A stretch of 64,000 bases of DNA, taken from an uncultured Bacteroidota bacterium (GTDB lineage: Bacteria; Bacteroidota; Bacteroidia; NS11-12g; UBA9320). Below are positions 7,757 to 17,418 of this stretch, piece after piece (position 1 is the stretch's first letter; every line of letters starts with the position of its first letter). A program made the position numbers and the translations under genes. The stretch covers positions 1 through 64,000 of the forward strand of contig CAKZLB010000049.1 of NCBI GenBank assembly GCA_937124965.1. The letters are read 5' to 3'. The notes below the pieces were generated by a model, which was not told the origin of the DNA, did not search any database, and saw only the letters and a list, made by a program, of their open reading frames with translations.

Positions 7757-10078
7757 ATGTTAAAACGCTTCCATTCATATTTCTTTTGTGCGATACTGCT
7801 TTTGAGTGTCGTACCATCTTATGGACAAGTTGGATCAATTCGGGGCACAATTATGCTATCTGAAAACCCAGCGGAGGCAGCAACTGTAACGGTTTCTACA
7901 AAACCTGTGTCAGGGACAGAAACAAACGCTGATGGTGAATATACTATTGAAGCACTACCATATGGCACTTATATCGTGGTTGCTTCTTATGTCGGATATA
8001 CTGATGCAACAAAAAAGGTTACAATAAACGCATCAACAAAAAATATTGAAATAAACTTTAGCCTAATTAAAAGTTTAAGCAACTTGGATGAAGTTGTAAT
8101 AACCGGAACAAAAACTCCAAAGAGAAAAACAGATTCTCCGGTAATTGTTAATGTACTTAATAGCAAGACACTCGACAATGTTCAGGCATGCAATTTATCC
8201 GACGGCCTAAAGTTTCAACCGGGACTGCGTGTAGAAACCGATTGCCAAACCTGTAATTACACACAGCTTCGCATGAATGGATTGGCTGGTGGTTATTCTC
8301 AAATCTTGATTAACGGTAGACCTATCTTCAGCCCATTAACGGGCCTTTACGGATTAGAACAACTGCCCACCAACATGATTGATCGGATAGAAATTATACG
8401 TGGTGGCGGCTCCTCTCTTTATGGCTCAAGTGCCATTGGAGGAACGGTAAATGTGATTACCAAACTACCGAAAAAAAATAGTTACGAACTAAACACCTTC
8501 GCTCAGCGAATTAATGGTGGTAGCAATGACCTTATTTCGAGTGGAAACATTTCATTACTTTCAGAAAATAAAAAGTCTGGAGCTTCTTTCTTTTTTAATA
8601 ATCGAGAACGAGAATGGTATGACCACAACAGTGACAATTTTTCAGAGTTACCGGCGCTGAAAAACAACTCATTTGGTACGAACCTATTTTTCTTACCATC
8701 GAAAAATCAAAAACTAGAAATCAGTTTATCGAACCTAAATGAATATCGATTTGGGGGAGAAATGAAGGAAATTCCAGCATATCTCACCCAACAATCGGAA
8801 GAACGAAGTCATAATGTTTGGATGGGAAGTGCCGACTATCAGGTGAATTATAACGACAATACGACGCTTATCCTTTATGCAGCATGGCAAAATACGAAGC
8901 GAAAACATTATACAGGAATACTCCCTGATGATTCGACTGAAATCGCTATTCACAACAGTTTACCGCCTTACGGAAGATCTAATACAACTACACTCAACAG
9001 TGGTTTTCAATTAAACCATAAACTCAACAAGTTTATAAAAGGAACAAACGTCATTACCCTTGGAGGTGAGTATATGTACGACGATGTTTTCGATCAAATA
9101 GAAACATACAATTACACCATAGATCAAACCACGGAAGACATCGGGGTATTTATTCAAAGTGATTGGTCCATATCGCCGAAATTAACGTTGTTGTCTGGCG
9201 TACGAATGGATAAACACAACCTAATCGAAGGTGTGGTATTTAGTCCAAGAGCCTCATTACTATACAAATACAAGCCTAAAACACAGTTTAGATTTAGCTA
9301 TGGAACTGGATTTAGAGCACCTCAAGCGTTTGATACAGATTTACACATAGCCTTTGCTGGTGGTGGTGTTTCCCGTGTGCAACTGTCTCCAAATCTATCT
9401 CCAGAAAAATCGAGGAGTTATAGTGCGTCCATGAACTACGACAAACCATTTAAAACGAAAATAGTAGGTTTTACAGTGGAAGGATTTTACACGCGATTAA
9501 ACGAAGCGTTCTTCCTTCAACCTATTGGAGCTGACAATTTTGGTGAAGTTTTTGAGAAACAAAATGGCCAAGGTGCTACGGTTCAAGGAGTTACAACCGA
9601 AGTCCGTGCAAACTTTAATCAGAAGCTACAGATTGAAGGTGGTTTTACTATTCAAGAAAGTGTTTTCGACGAGAATGTTGAATACATTACTGAGGTAGAA
9701 GGAATTACTGAATTTATTCGAACACCAACATCGTACGGTTTTGCAACTTTTTCAATTCTTCCAACAGACAACATATCGGTCAACCTAAATTATTTGTATA
9801 CTGGAACGATGATTATTCCACACTTTGCAGGTGCTCCGAATCAAACAATGGATGAAATGGTAACTACTCCTACCTTTTCGGAAGTAAGCATCAAGCTTGG
9901 ATATAAAGTATCACTGAAAAAAATGAAATCAGCGATTGAGTTTTATGGAGGCATTAAAAACATACTTAATGCCTACCAAAACAGCTTTGACATTGGTAAA
10001 AACCGTGATAGTAATTTCATTTATGGTCCAGCACAACCTAGGACTGTGTTTTTTGGGTTAAAGCTTTTGTCGATTTAG
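7757..10078 (+). CDS. TonB-dependent outer-membrane receptor
   Basis: A 773-residue receptor when started at ATG 7757; an in-frame TTG at 7736 overlaps the -7 box and is unlikely. Residues 1-24 are a signal peptide ending PSYGQ. Residues about 27-110 are a carboxypeptidase-regulatory-like beta-sandwich. The plug domain follows (KTPKRKTDSPVIVNVL, then VIEIIRGGGSSLYGSSAIGG-type motif as RIEIIRGGGSSLYGSSAIGG). The rest is the beta-barrel, ending RTVFFGLKLLSI. The plug has a CQTCN motif (residues about 164-168). The DtxR-type operator in the promoter implies uptake of a metal or metallophore, iron or manganese. Confidence 0.92.
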   Translation: MLKRFHSYFFCAILLLSVVPSYGQVGSIRGTIMLSENPAEAATVTVSTKPVSGTETNADGEYTIEALPYGTYIVVASYVGYTDATKKVTINASTKNIEINFSLIKSLSNLDEVVITGTKTPKRKTDSPVIVNVLNSKTLDNVQACNLSDGLKFQPGLRVETDCQTCNYTQLRMNGLAGGYSQILINGRPIFSPLTGLYGLEQLPTNMIDRIEIIRGGGSSLYGSSAIGGTVNVITKLPKKNSYELNTFAQRINGGSNDLISSGNISLLSENKKSGASFFFNNREREWYDHNSDNFSELPALKNNSFGTNLFFLPSKNQKLEISLSNLNEYRFGGEMKEIPAYLTQQSEERSHNVWMGSADYQVNYNDNTTLILYAAWQNTKRKHYTGILPDDSTEIAIHNSLPPYGRSNTTTLNSGFQLNHKLNKFIKGTNVITLGGEYMYDDVFDQIETYNYTIDQTTEDIGVFIQSDWSISPKLTLLSGVRMDKHNLIEGVVFSPRASLLYKYKPKTQFRFSYGTGFRAPQAFDTDLHIAFAGGGVSRVQLSPNLSPEKSRSYSASMNYDKPFKTKIVGFTVEGFYTRLNEAFFLQPIGADNFGEVFEKQNGQGATVQGVTTEVRANFNQKLQIEGGFTIQESVFDENVEYITEVEGITEFIRTPTSYGFATFSILPTDNISVNLNYLYTGTMIIPHFAGAPNQTMDEMVTTPTFSEVSIKLGYKVSLKKMKSAIEFYGGIKNILNAYQNSFDIGKNRDSNFIYGPAQPRTVFFGLKLLSI

Positions 10079-10254
10079 CGTTTAGGCTCCCCGTTGCGTT
10101 TCAATGATTCATGTATAAACTTCTTGTGATTCAAAAAAACAACCACAAGTCCAGAAGAATTGTGCGTTCGTCTTTTACCCTATTAAACGTTGAATACATG
10201 TTTGCGGTATCACATACTTTCGAAGCTGGAGGTCTTTAAACATAAGAAAGTAAG

Positions 10255-11541
10255 ATGGTACATTTAAAACACGTTGCAACAACGCTTGCACTTTTCATGA
10301 TTTCATTTACGGCAATGTGTCAGGATTCTTTAAAGCTCGAATCGGAACTAAGCATTGAGATTCGAGGTCAGCACGTATTAAAAGCATTGTCCCCTGCTCC
10401 TACTGAGTGTTTCAACTGTGGAACCCGTACCGTATCGGACAATCCGATGCACCACTTTGCCATTTTTTCAGGATTAAACTATACTGGGACTTTGCACGAA
10501 AAACACAGCTTTGAAATTGGCTTATATGCGGAAGAAAGAAGTTTTTCGGGTGGAAATAACACCATGACAAACCTCGTATTTTTCCCAAAAATGTTAATCA
10601 GTTCTTGGGACACGTTCACGGTATCAGGCAAAAAAATGAGATATAATGCAAAAGCTGGTGACTTTTGGGATGAAGACTTTTACGATATTATTCGATTTTA
10701 CAACATTGATTTTCACGGACTTCAAGCCGAGATTGGTACCCAAAAAACTAAGCTGCAGTTTAGTGTAATTGGTGATCTGTCGCAAAACATTGGTTTTGCC
10801 TTGCATGAGCTCTATAAGTTTGCCTTCATTCATAAAACAGCAAAATTCAAACACGTTAGTTCGATATCAGTAAATGAATTGTTTGATGCACCTAGAGGAA
10901 ATCATCCTGATCCGAGAGACGTCAATATTGCGCATTATTCGAGCATGCGTTTAAAAAACCAGTCGACGGTAAAAGGTCAAATTGAAATAAGGAATAACTC
11001 ATCTAATTCAGGTTCATTGGCGGCCGCAATTCAATACAAAACCGAACGAAACCGGTTGTCTATGACTCACGGTATTCGTTATTTTCAGGCTGACTTCAAT
11101 CAAGGATATCGATCATTTTTTCCGCGGTATCGCGCCGGGAACTCGTATGTCGGATCGCAACTTTATCCTTTAAAAAACTATTATCGTCCACAGAATCAAT
11201 GGGCTCTGTATACAAATTTCCAAAACGCTGATTTATTGGGTTATGAGTTCACGCTTAATTGGGACAAACAGCTTTATAAGAAACTACGATTTCTTTCTGA
11301 AGTTGATTTTAATTTGATCTACAACCTTAACAATGATGACATAAGAATATATCCTTTGTATAACGTTGGATTTCAAATTGATTTTGTTAAACGTTTCTCG
11401 ATGTTTCTAACCACAACCAACAAACATCAAAATCTAGATACGTTTTTTCAAACTGCTTATGCAAGCAAGAACCCATTATTATCGTATGGTTTTCGAATGA
11501 ATTTAGAAGAGATTAAGTTGAGGACGGTGTTTGTCCGATAA
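10255..11541 (+). CDS. Outer-membrane beta-barrel-like protein, unknown
   Basis: A 428-residue protein with a signal peptide (residues 1-22, ending TAMCQ). The remainder is rich in alternating aromatic and polar residues typical of outer-membrane strands, for example KLQFSVIGD, FNLIYNLNN and FSMFLTTTNK. A CFNCGT motif at about residues 56-61 recalls the CQTCN motif of the upstream TonB receptor. It lies 176 bp downstream of that receptor on the same strand and may serve the same uptake system. No family is recognised. Confidence 0.65.
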   Translation: MVHLKHVATTLALFMISFTAMCQDSLKLESELSIEIRGQHVLKALSPAPTECFNCGTRTVSDNPMHHFAIFSGLNYTGTLHEKHSFEIGLYAEERSFSGGNNTMTNLVFFPKMLISSWDTFTVSGKKMRYNAKAGDFWDEDFYDIIRFYNIDFHGLQAEIGTQKTKLQFSVIGDLSQNIGFALHELYKFAFIHKTAKFKHVSSISVNELFDAPRGNHPDPRDVNIAHYSSMRLKNQSTVKGQIEIRNNSSNSGSLAAAIQYKTERNRLSMTHGIRYFQADFNQGYRSFFPRYRAGNSYVGSQLYPLKNYYRPQNQWALYTNFQNADLLGYEFTLNWDKQLYKKLRFLSEVDFNLIYNLNNDDIRIYPLYNVGFQIDFVKRFSMFLTTTNKHQNLDTFFQTAYASKNPLLSYGFRMNLEEIKLRTVFVR

Positions 11542-11555
11542 TGATTCTAATCAAG

Positions 11556-14500
11556 CTAGATTTTAATCACTTTAAATATACTTTCAGTACCATCACAACT
11601 CGTAACTTTTATAAAATGAATTCCTTTGTTATGCAATTCAATTTTGAAAGTTTGAATTCCTGGTTCGATAATCCCATTCTGAATCTGCTTGCCAATGGCA
11701 TTATAGACTAAATAATGAAGCTCACCCATCTCTAAGTCACGCTCAATAGTTAGAAACCCTTCTGTTGGGTTTGGAAACAGGTGAATTAACCTCTGTGATT
11801 CACTTACAGAATCTATAGAGTTGTTTTGTTTAGTAATCGTTAAGTCAATAACAATTACACTATCACAACCATTTTGGTTGACGATGCGATCTATCCAAAT
11901 ACCGGTGGTGTCCATTGTTGCACCACTTGGTGCGATGTAATAATTAGTCGCAGAGTCAGTCAGTGTAGCTTTTGTTGTGGAGCAGACATCATATCGCCAT
12001 AGTTCTCGATTTGCATTACCATCGCTCGCAGCCAGTAAAATATAATCATCCATGAGGATAAAACTAGAAATGTCTGAACCAGAAACTCCTTCAAAAACAT
12101 CAGTAATGGCATGTGTCCCTTTTAAATATCCGTTACTTCGCCAGAGTTCAAGCCCAAGTGAATCTGAATAATTAACGAAGTAAAGATAATCTCCTTTCAT
12201 ACGTAATTGGCCCTTATATCCTAATTGGCCCATGTAATCAATGAGCGGGAATGTCCCTTCTTTACTCCCATCGCTTCTCCATAAATGATGGTGATTATCA
12301 GTGGTCCTCCCATCAAAATATAACAAGCTATCTACGACTACAAATAATCCATTGACATAGATAGAGTTAATTAATTTTATTGGAACGGTTCCAGATGAGG
12401 TACCGTCTGTTTTATACAGCCACTTTGAATGCCATGCATCTCTTGCGGTAAAATATATATCACCATCTACTTCGGTTAGATAATAGGCAAGCGAGCTATT
12501 TGAACCAACCACAATATCTGCAACCATTACTGTGCTATCCGCGGTGCCATCAGTTTTCCAAAGTTCTTTTCCATGTATACCATCGTTAGCATGAAAAAAA
12601 ACCTCATTTTTCCGGTTTAACGTAAACTCTGGAACATGAATAGATGAAGAAAGTCCTGAATTAATATCTTTTAGCAAATAAGTACCCGATTCGGTTCCAT
12701 CAGAACGCCATAACTCTTGACCATGAATTGTGTCGTATGCTGTAAACAAGATATAATCCTCTGCATTAAACAGGTGTCCCACTCCCGAGTTTTTACTTAG
12801 TCCTATATCTTTTACAATCTTTGTTCCCTCTTCACTGCCATCACTAGTCCATAACTCTGAGCCTGAACCATCATCAGCAACAAAATAAACCTTACCTTGG
12901 AAAGAAATAGGATATCTGAAACCTCCATCCGAAATACCAGGTCTAATGTCCTTTAGAAGTCGGCACTCCCATGTTTTTTTATCTATTAACCATAGCTCAA
13001 CACCATGTATTTCATCATCTAGTGCAAGATATATTGAATCTCCAATTGTTATTACCTGTTGATGTGACAACAAGGCACTTTTGATAGTGTGAGTAGAGTC
13101 GGTGATTTGAATTGTTCCTGCTGATGTTCCATCTGTATACCACAAATGTCGTTTTGGTATCGATTCATCAATTGTTTGGGCTTCAAAAATTGCAACATCA
13201 CCGCTCCTTACTAAGTCTCCGATAATGGAACCAAGTTCATCTTCACAAATGTTTTTAACCAGTTCAGTTCCTTCAAGTGTCCCGTCGGTCTTCCATAGTT
13301 CCTCCCCAGTTTGTCCATTGTCAGCTGTAAAATACAATACCCCATTGAACTCATGAAGATTTGAAATACTTGAACCTTCTGAACCCGAATTAATGTCTTT
13401 CAACATCTTTGTATTTTTTGCCAAACCATCACTTTTCCATAGTTCATCTCCGTGGGTGCTGTCATTTGCTATAAAATAGAAATAGTCGCCAACTTTTATA
13501 AAGTCATGAGGGTTATGACCATTAAATCCAAAAGACAAATTTTTAAAAGATACAGTTCCGAATTTAGTGCCATCGGATTTATATAATTCTGACTCCTTAG
13601 TCATTACGTTATGAACTATACCAAAATAAAGATTGTTTTTGAATGCAAGTGGATGAATCATTTCCGATAAAAAATCGTCCTTAATCATCATAGTTCCAGA
13701 TGTGGTTCCATTCGTTATCCAAAGTTCATATTGTAAGAAATTGTTTTTACGTTTTTCACTCAATCTATTAAACAATAGGCTCCCTTTAAATGAGGTCAAG
13801 TTACCTGGACTGTGTTGATAAATATCATCAGAGAAGTCTGTCACTTTTTGAGTGGTCGCTGGTGTACCTCGTGTTTTCCATATTTCATTTCTAGAACCAG
13901 AATCTGTTGCCGTAAAAAACATCGTTTCACCAATAGCATTAAAGTTATTAATTGCCGAATAAGAAATTCCTGGATGAATGTCTGCAACAAGAGAAGTTCC
14001 TGAATTTTTTCCGTTAGATCTCCAAACTTCTCTCCCGTGTATACCATCAATTGCACTGAAATAAATATAGCCGTTCGCAACCGTCAAATGCCATGGTTCA
14101 GAGCTACTTTTACCAGGCAATATGTCTTTTACCACAGAAAATTTGCCACTGCCAGTATTGTACGTCCAAAGTTCAATGCCTAAATCCCTATGATTAACTG
14201 TAAAATATAACGCACCATTTAATTCTATCAAATTGGCAGGTACGGTCCACTTACTTTGATGTTCAGTTATAAGTTGAAATGTCCCTTCATAGGTACCATT
14301 GCTCTGCCATATTGTGTGGCCTACAGTATAATACAAAATACTATCAATGTATACCAAATTTCTAGGTTCTGTGTTGTGTGATTTTATCGCAAATGTTCCT
14401 TCTTCTGTTCCATTCGTTCTGTATAATGCATAATAAGTCGTTCGATTTCTTGCAACAAAAAATAGCAGACTGTCTCCATTAGTTAACTCCCTAATATCTG

Positions 14501-14642
14501 CACCACGTTTATCTTTGGTCGTGTTAATATTTTTCACCAAACTAACTTGACCGAGCAAGCCTAACGGAAAAATCAAAAACAACCAAATTATGGTTCTCTT
14601 TGATAAAGTCTTTTTGAAACTAAGAGGTGGTTTATAGGTCAT
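11556..14642 (-). CDS. ELWxxDGT-repeat protein with T9SS C-terminal sorting domain
   Basis: A 1028-residue secreted protein. After a basic N-terminus and hydrophobic signal (about residues 16-32) it has more than a dozen repeats of about 45-50 residues with the core ELW(K/R)(S/T)DGT and a following GT, a beta-propeller-like repeat known from Bacteroidota surface proteins. A short linker (about 930-955) is followed by a type A sorting domain beginning LFPNPTEG and ending IFKVIKI, which directs export through the type IX secretion system and cleavage or anchoring at the cell surface. Its ligand is unknown. Confidence 0.93.
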   Translation of the reverse strand: MTYKPPLSFKKTLSKRTIIWLFLIFPLGLLGQVSLVKNINTTKDKRGADIRELTNGDSLLFFVARNRTTYYALYRTNGTEEGTFAIKSHNTEPRNLVYIDSILYYTVGHTIWQSNGTYEGTFQLITEHQSKWTVPANLIELNGALYFTVNHRDLGIELWTYNTGSGKFSVVKDILPGKSSSEPWHLTVANGYIYFSAIDGIHGREVWRSNGKNSGTSLVADIHPGISYSAINNFNAIGETMFFTATDSGSRNEIWKTRGTPATTQKVTDFSDDIYQHSPGNLTSFKGSLLFNRLSEKRKNNFLQYELWITNGTTSGTMMIKDDFLSEMIHPLAFKNNLYFGIVHNVMTKESELYKSDGTKFGTVSFKNLSFGFNGHNPHDFIKVGDYFYFIANDSTHGDELWKSDGLAKNTKMLKDINSGSEGSSISNLHEFNGVLYFTADNGQTGEELWKTDGTLEGTELVKNICEDELGSIIGDLVRSGDVAIFEAQTIDESIPKRHLWYTDGTSAGTIQITDSTHTIKSALLSHQQVITIGDSIYLALDDEIHGVELWLIDKKTWECRLLKDIRPGISDGGFRYPISFQGKVYFVADDGSGSELWTSDGSEEGTKIVKDIGLSKNSGVGHLFNAEDYILFTAYDTIHGQELWRSDGTESGTYLLKDINSGLSSSIHVPEFTLNRKNEVFFHANDGIHGKELWKTDGTADSTVMVADIVVGSNSSLAYYLTEVDGDIYFTARDAWHSKWLYKTDGTSSGTVPIKLINSIYVNGLFVVVDSLLYFDGRTTDNHHHLWRSDGSKEGTFPLIDYMGQLGYKGQLRMKGDYLYFVNYSDSLGLELWRSNGYLKGTHAITDVFEGVSGSDISSFILMDDYILLAASDGNANRELWRYDVCSTTKATLTDSATNYYIAPSGATMDTTGIWIDRIVNQNGCDSVIVIDLTITKQNNSIDSVSESQRLIHLFPNPTEGFLTIERDLEMGELHYLVYNAIGKQIQNGIIEPGIQTFKIELHNKGIHFIKVTSCDGTESIFKVIKI

Positions 14643-14735
14643 TTGGTTTTTGGATAATTGCGATTCAGGAACATATCAAAAATATGATTTATAAGTTGAA
14701 GTCTAAAATACAACGATACACATTTCCTCATTCCC

Positions 14736-15797
14736 TCAATAACGCCGACGATTCGCAAACGCCACCAGCGACAACATAACTGGCACTTCAATTAAAACGC
14801 CGACAACAGTCGTTAACGAGGCTCCAGAGTTTAACCCAAACAACGCAATGGCAACTGCAACCGCAAGCTCGAAGAAATTACTCGCGCCAATCATGGCTGA
14901 TGGTGCACAGATGGCATGTTTTAGTTTTAAAAACTTCCCAGCAAACCAGCTGATGAAAAAGATGAAATACGTTTGAAGCGTTAATGGAATCGCGATCAAT
15001 AAAATGGCAATCGGATTTTGAATAATCTTATCACCTTGAAACGCGAAAATTAACACCAAGGTTGACAATAACGCAATAATTGAAATGGGTTTTAAGCGCT
15101 TTAAAAACACATTGTTAAACCACTCCTCCCCTTTCTGCTTGCGCAGATAGACGTTCGACAAGTAACCTGTTACTAATGGTATTACCACAAAAACCACAAC
15201 CGACGTAACCAATGTTTTATATGGAATTCCAATAGATTGTTCGCCTGATGCACTCGTAAAATCAATACCAAAAACCGTGAATAAAAATCCGACAATTGGT
15301 ATAAACGCAACGAGTAAAATGAGATCGTTCACAGAAACCTGAACCAGCGTATAGTTCGCATCACCTTTGGTTAAATACGACCACACAAAAACCATGGCTG
15401 TGCATGGTGCCGCACCCAATAAAATTGCTCCTGCCAAATATTGTTCGGCGTCGCCGGGTGTAACCCATGCTGCATAGATGTGATAAAAGAAAATATAGCT
15501 AAAAACCGACATGGTAAACGGTTTTATCAGCCAATTGACAACCACGGTAAGTCCTAATCCTTTGGCATTTTGGGAGACTTTCCGAATCGATGAAAAGTCA
15601 ATTTGCACCATCATCGGGTAAATCATCAACCAGACCAAAATAGCCACAGGGACATTAACGGTCCCAATATTCCAATCGCTTAAAACGGTAATGGAATCAC
15701 CGGCGGTAAACCCTACACCAATGCCAACTGCGATACATAGCAGTACCCAAACGGTGAGATACTTTTCAAAAAAACCTATGGTACTATCGTTGCTCAT
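14736..15797 (-). CDS. acr3: Arsenite efflux permease, ACR3 family
   Basis: A 353-residue, ten-helix membrane protein. It shows the ACR3 motif LLGAAPCTAMVFVWSYL, whose conserved cysteine is needed for transport, and APSAMIGASNFFELAVA near the C-terminus. It exports As(III), and perhaps Sb(III), across the inner membrane using proton motive force. It is the last gene of a four-gene minus-strand operon, starting directly after the arsC stop. Confidence 0.96.
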   Translation of the reverse strand: MSNDSTIGFFEKYLTVWVLLCIAVGIGVGFTAGDSITVLSDWNIGTVNVPVAILVWLMIYPMMVQIDFSSIRKVSQNAKGLGLTVVVNWLIKPFTMSVFSYIFFYHIYAAWVTPGDAEQYLAGAILLGAAPCTAMVFVWSYLTKGDANYTLVQVSVNDLILLVAFIPIVGFLFTVFGIDFTSASGEQSIGIPYKTLVTSVVVFVVIPLVTGYLSNVYLRKQKGEEWFNNVFLKRLKPISIIALLSTLVLIFAFQGDKIIQNPIAILLIAIPLTLQTYFIFFISWFAGKFLKLKHAICAPSAMIGASNFFELAVAVAIALFGLNSGASLTTVVGVLIEVPVMLSLVAFANRRRY

Positions 15798-16400
15798 TTA
15801 TTTAATTTTAGAAAATATATACATCATTTCCGAAGCTATTTCAAACGAACGACAATCGTACATTGCTGCTTCCAGTGGACTGTCGTCGAAGTGTTTTGGA
15901 TCGTTGTATCGAATGGGAATTCGAATTTCTGCACCCGGTATAAACGGGCAGTTTTCGTCGGCATGCGAACATGTCATAATTGCTGCAAAATTTTCTGATG
16001 GATTGGAATCGTCGTCGAACAACTTAGAAAATAATTGAAGTCCCTTATTTGACGAATCCCAATCAACCGAAACTATCGGATTATCACTTCCCGAAGTTTC
16101 AACCTTAAAACCAAACCGTTCCAACGATTTAATGGCGCGTTCGTTACAAGCCGTTACCTCTACCCCACCCGAAAAACTGTTTATTTCGACTGAGTAATAA
16201 TCTGCTGCAACCTGTGCCCATACTTGCGAAAACTGACTTCGTCGAGAGTTGTGCGTACAGATAAAGTTGAGATTAATTGCTTGATTGGCTGACTTCTTCT
16301 GTTGAATAAAATCAACAAGTACCTGAAGTTCTGTTTTCCTGTACTCAGGAATTACGTCGTAATCGATTTTATCGATGATTGTTTGAATGGTATGATACAT
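15798..16400 (-). CDS. arsC: Arsenate reductase, low-molecular-weight phosphatase type
   Basis: A 200-residue protein with the P-loop CTHNSRRS (about residues 49-56), where Cys is the nucleophile of LMW phosphatase-fold arsenate reductases. Further cysteines are present (CNERA at about 84, CSHADENC at about 143-150, YDCRSF at about 182-186) that could relay the disulfide. It reduces As(V) to As(III) for export by the neighbouring ACR3. The N-terminal extension of about 45 residues is longer than in short ArsC proteins but common in Bacteroidota versions. Confidence 0.92.
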   Translation of the reverse strand: MYHTIQTIIDKIDYDVIPEYRKTELQVLVDFIQQKKSANQAINLNFICTHNSRRSQFSQVWAQVAADYYSVEINSFSGGVEVTACNERAIKSLERFGFKVETSGSDNPIVSVDWDSSNKGLQLFSKLFDDDSNPSENFAAIMTCSHADENCPFIPGAEIRIPIRYNDPKHFDDSPLEAAMYDCRSFEIASEMMYIFSKIK

Positions 16401-16412
16401 ATAATCGTTTTG

Positions 16413-16880
16413 TTAACAACAACCTCCACCAGGAGTACAACATGATTCTGACGATAAAGAAGCAAGTGACAACTTCTCTTTTACCGTGTCGATACCACAA
16501 TTATCTTTTGCCAAGCAATCGGTTTGTTTTGAGGTAAGAAGAAAAGCAGTTCCATCAAAGTCAAGACCGTACTTTCCGATGGTTTCCCCTTGATATTCCA
16601 CTTCTACTTGTTCGTCGGATAATCCAAGCTTCGATTCGCTAAGCGCGATGATATTAAGAAGTTTCTCTGCTTTTAAACGGTGGTGAAAATCGATAGAACT
16701 CCACAGCTGCAGGCTGACTACATTTTCATTTCGCAAGGTTCCACCGCAATCGATAAAACGTTTATTGATAGCGCCAATTTCGGTGACATGAAAATGTTTT
16801 GGAACTGGCTTTCCGTTTGGCAATTCGAAGGTTATCGAACCCAGCGTTGAGAGGTGTGATTTTAATTCTGAAAGTGTCAT
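16413..16880 (-). CDS. DUF6428 protein of the ars operon, cysteine-rich tail
   Basis: A 155-residue protein if started at ATG 16880 (MTLSEL); the longer frame would overlap arsR. The body is an alpha/beta domain seen in Bacteroidota arsenic operons. It ends SSESCCTPGGGCC, two Cys pairs separated by a flexible loop, and has an internal CLAKDNC pair. The upstream arsR also ends with two Cys pairs. This suggests a thiol role with As(III), for example as a chaperone, but that is inference. Confidence 0.82.
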   Translation of the reverse strand: MTLSELKSHLSTLGSITFELPNGKPVPKHFHVTEIGAINKRFIDCGGTLRNENVVSLQLWSSIDFHHRLKAEKLLNIIALSESKLGLSDEQVEVEYQGETIGKYGLDFDGTAFLLTSKQTDCLAKDNCGIDTVKEKLSLASLSSESCCTPGGGCC

Positions 16881-16918
16881 AGTATTCGCTTTTAAGATGT
16901 GTTTTTGTTTAAAAGGTT

Positions 16919-17254
16919 TTAACAACAAGAATTATCTGAGCAGCAATCCAATTGATCAAAAAAGCCGTTGAGCGTTTGTTGAATTTCTGACCATTTTGTT
17001 TGGTTGACGCAGTAATTCATTGAAGTACCGGCAATAGTTCCTTGAATAATTCCCATTGCTTTTAGCTCTTTAAGGTGTTGACTAATGGTTGCTTGCGCGA
17101 GGCCAAGTTCGCTGACCAAATCCGAGTTGATGCATTCATTTGCTTTTACAAGATGTTGTAAAATTGCCACACGAGCTGGATGACCAAAAGCCTTAGCGAT
17201 GATAGCAATAGCGTTTTGCTCTTCGGTAAATAAATCTGTTTTCGTTAATCCCAT
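16919..17254 (-). CDS. arsR: ArsR-family arsenic-responsive repressor
   Basis: A 111-residue winged-helix protein when started at MGLTKTDLF (ATG 17254). The recognition helix region is LAQATISQHLKELKAMGII. The classic CVCDLC sensor motif is absent; here it reads NECINSDL. Instead the C-terminus is DCCSDNSCC, which offers vicinal thiols for As(III). It leads the operon arsR-DUF6428-arsC-acr3 and should repress it. A diverged, truncated copy is at 18977-19246. Confidence 0.92.
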   Translation of the reverse strand: MGLTKTDLFTEEQNAIAIIAKAFGHPARVAILQHLVKANECINSDLVSELGLAQATISQHLKELKAMGIIQGTIAGTSMNYCVNQTKWSEIQQTLNGFFDQLDCCSDNSCC

Positions 17255-17328
17255 ATTTGTACATTGCAATATTACGATTAATAACAAATACAAACCAAGA
17301 AAAGGGGGGATTTTATTTTTGAGGAAGG
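17009..17328. repeat. Direct duplication of arsR 5' region and promoter, copy 1
   Basis: This segment (most of arsR plus its promoter) aligns without gaps over 246 bp of coding sequence to 19001-19246, and the similarity continues upstream to about 19319. The upstream 50 bp are almost identical, while the coding part shows many third-position changes. The two copies are in the same orientation and enclose the AbiE genes. Confidence 0.9.
17263..17278 (-). promoter_or_regulatory. Candidate arsR promoter/operator
   Basis: On the minus strand this reads ATCGTAATATTGCAAT, an imperfect palindrome (6 of 8 pairs) centred on AATATT. It contains TAATATTG, 7 of 8 matches to the -7 box TAnnTTTG. It lies 9 bp upstream of the arsR ATG and is repeated exactly at 19255-19270. 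Confidence 0.5.
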
Positions 17329-17378
17329 TGGAGGATCTAATACGATGGGGAATTTATCTCACTAGACCACTCACATGT

Positions 17379-17407
17379 TGTCCCAAATATTTACTACATT
17401 TGGGACA
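17379..17407 (+). promoter_or_regulatory. AbiE promoter with perfect 9-bp inverted repeat
   Basis: TGTCCCAAA at 17379-17387 and TTTGGGACA at 17399-17407 are perfect complements separated by 11 bp. The right arm overlaps a consensus -7 box, TACATTTG, at 17395-17402. The AbiEi ATG is at 17419. AbiEi antitoxins are known to repress their own operon by binding inverted repeats in the promoter, so this is the probable AbiEi operator. Confidence 0.72.
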
Positions 17408-17418
17408 TAAAGTACTGA

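Noticed and set aside
7736-7757. TTG start for the TonB receptor
   Set aside because: It overlaps the -7 promoter box; ATG 7757 gives a clean signal peptide.
10123-10149. CTTGTG/CACAAG hairpin after the TonB receptor as a terminator
   Set aside because: The loop is 15 bases and there is no T-run after the stem.
14736-17254. The ars operon as part of the integron array
   Set aside because: It is a minus-strand, tightly spaced conventional operon with no palindromes between its genes.
17255-17293. Upstream start for arsR giving a hydrophobic N-terminal extension
   Set aside because: The extension is the translation of the promoter/operator region, as it is in the second arsR copy.
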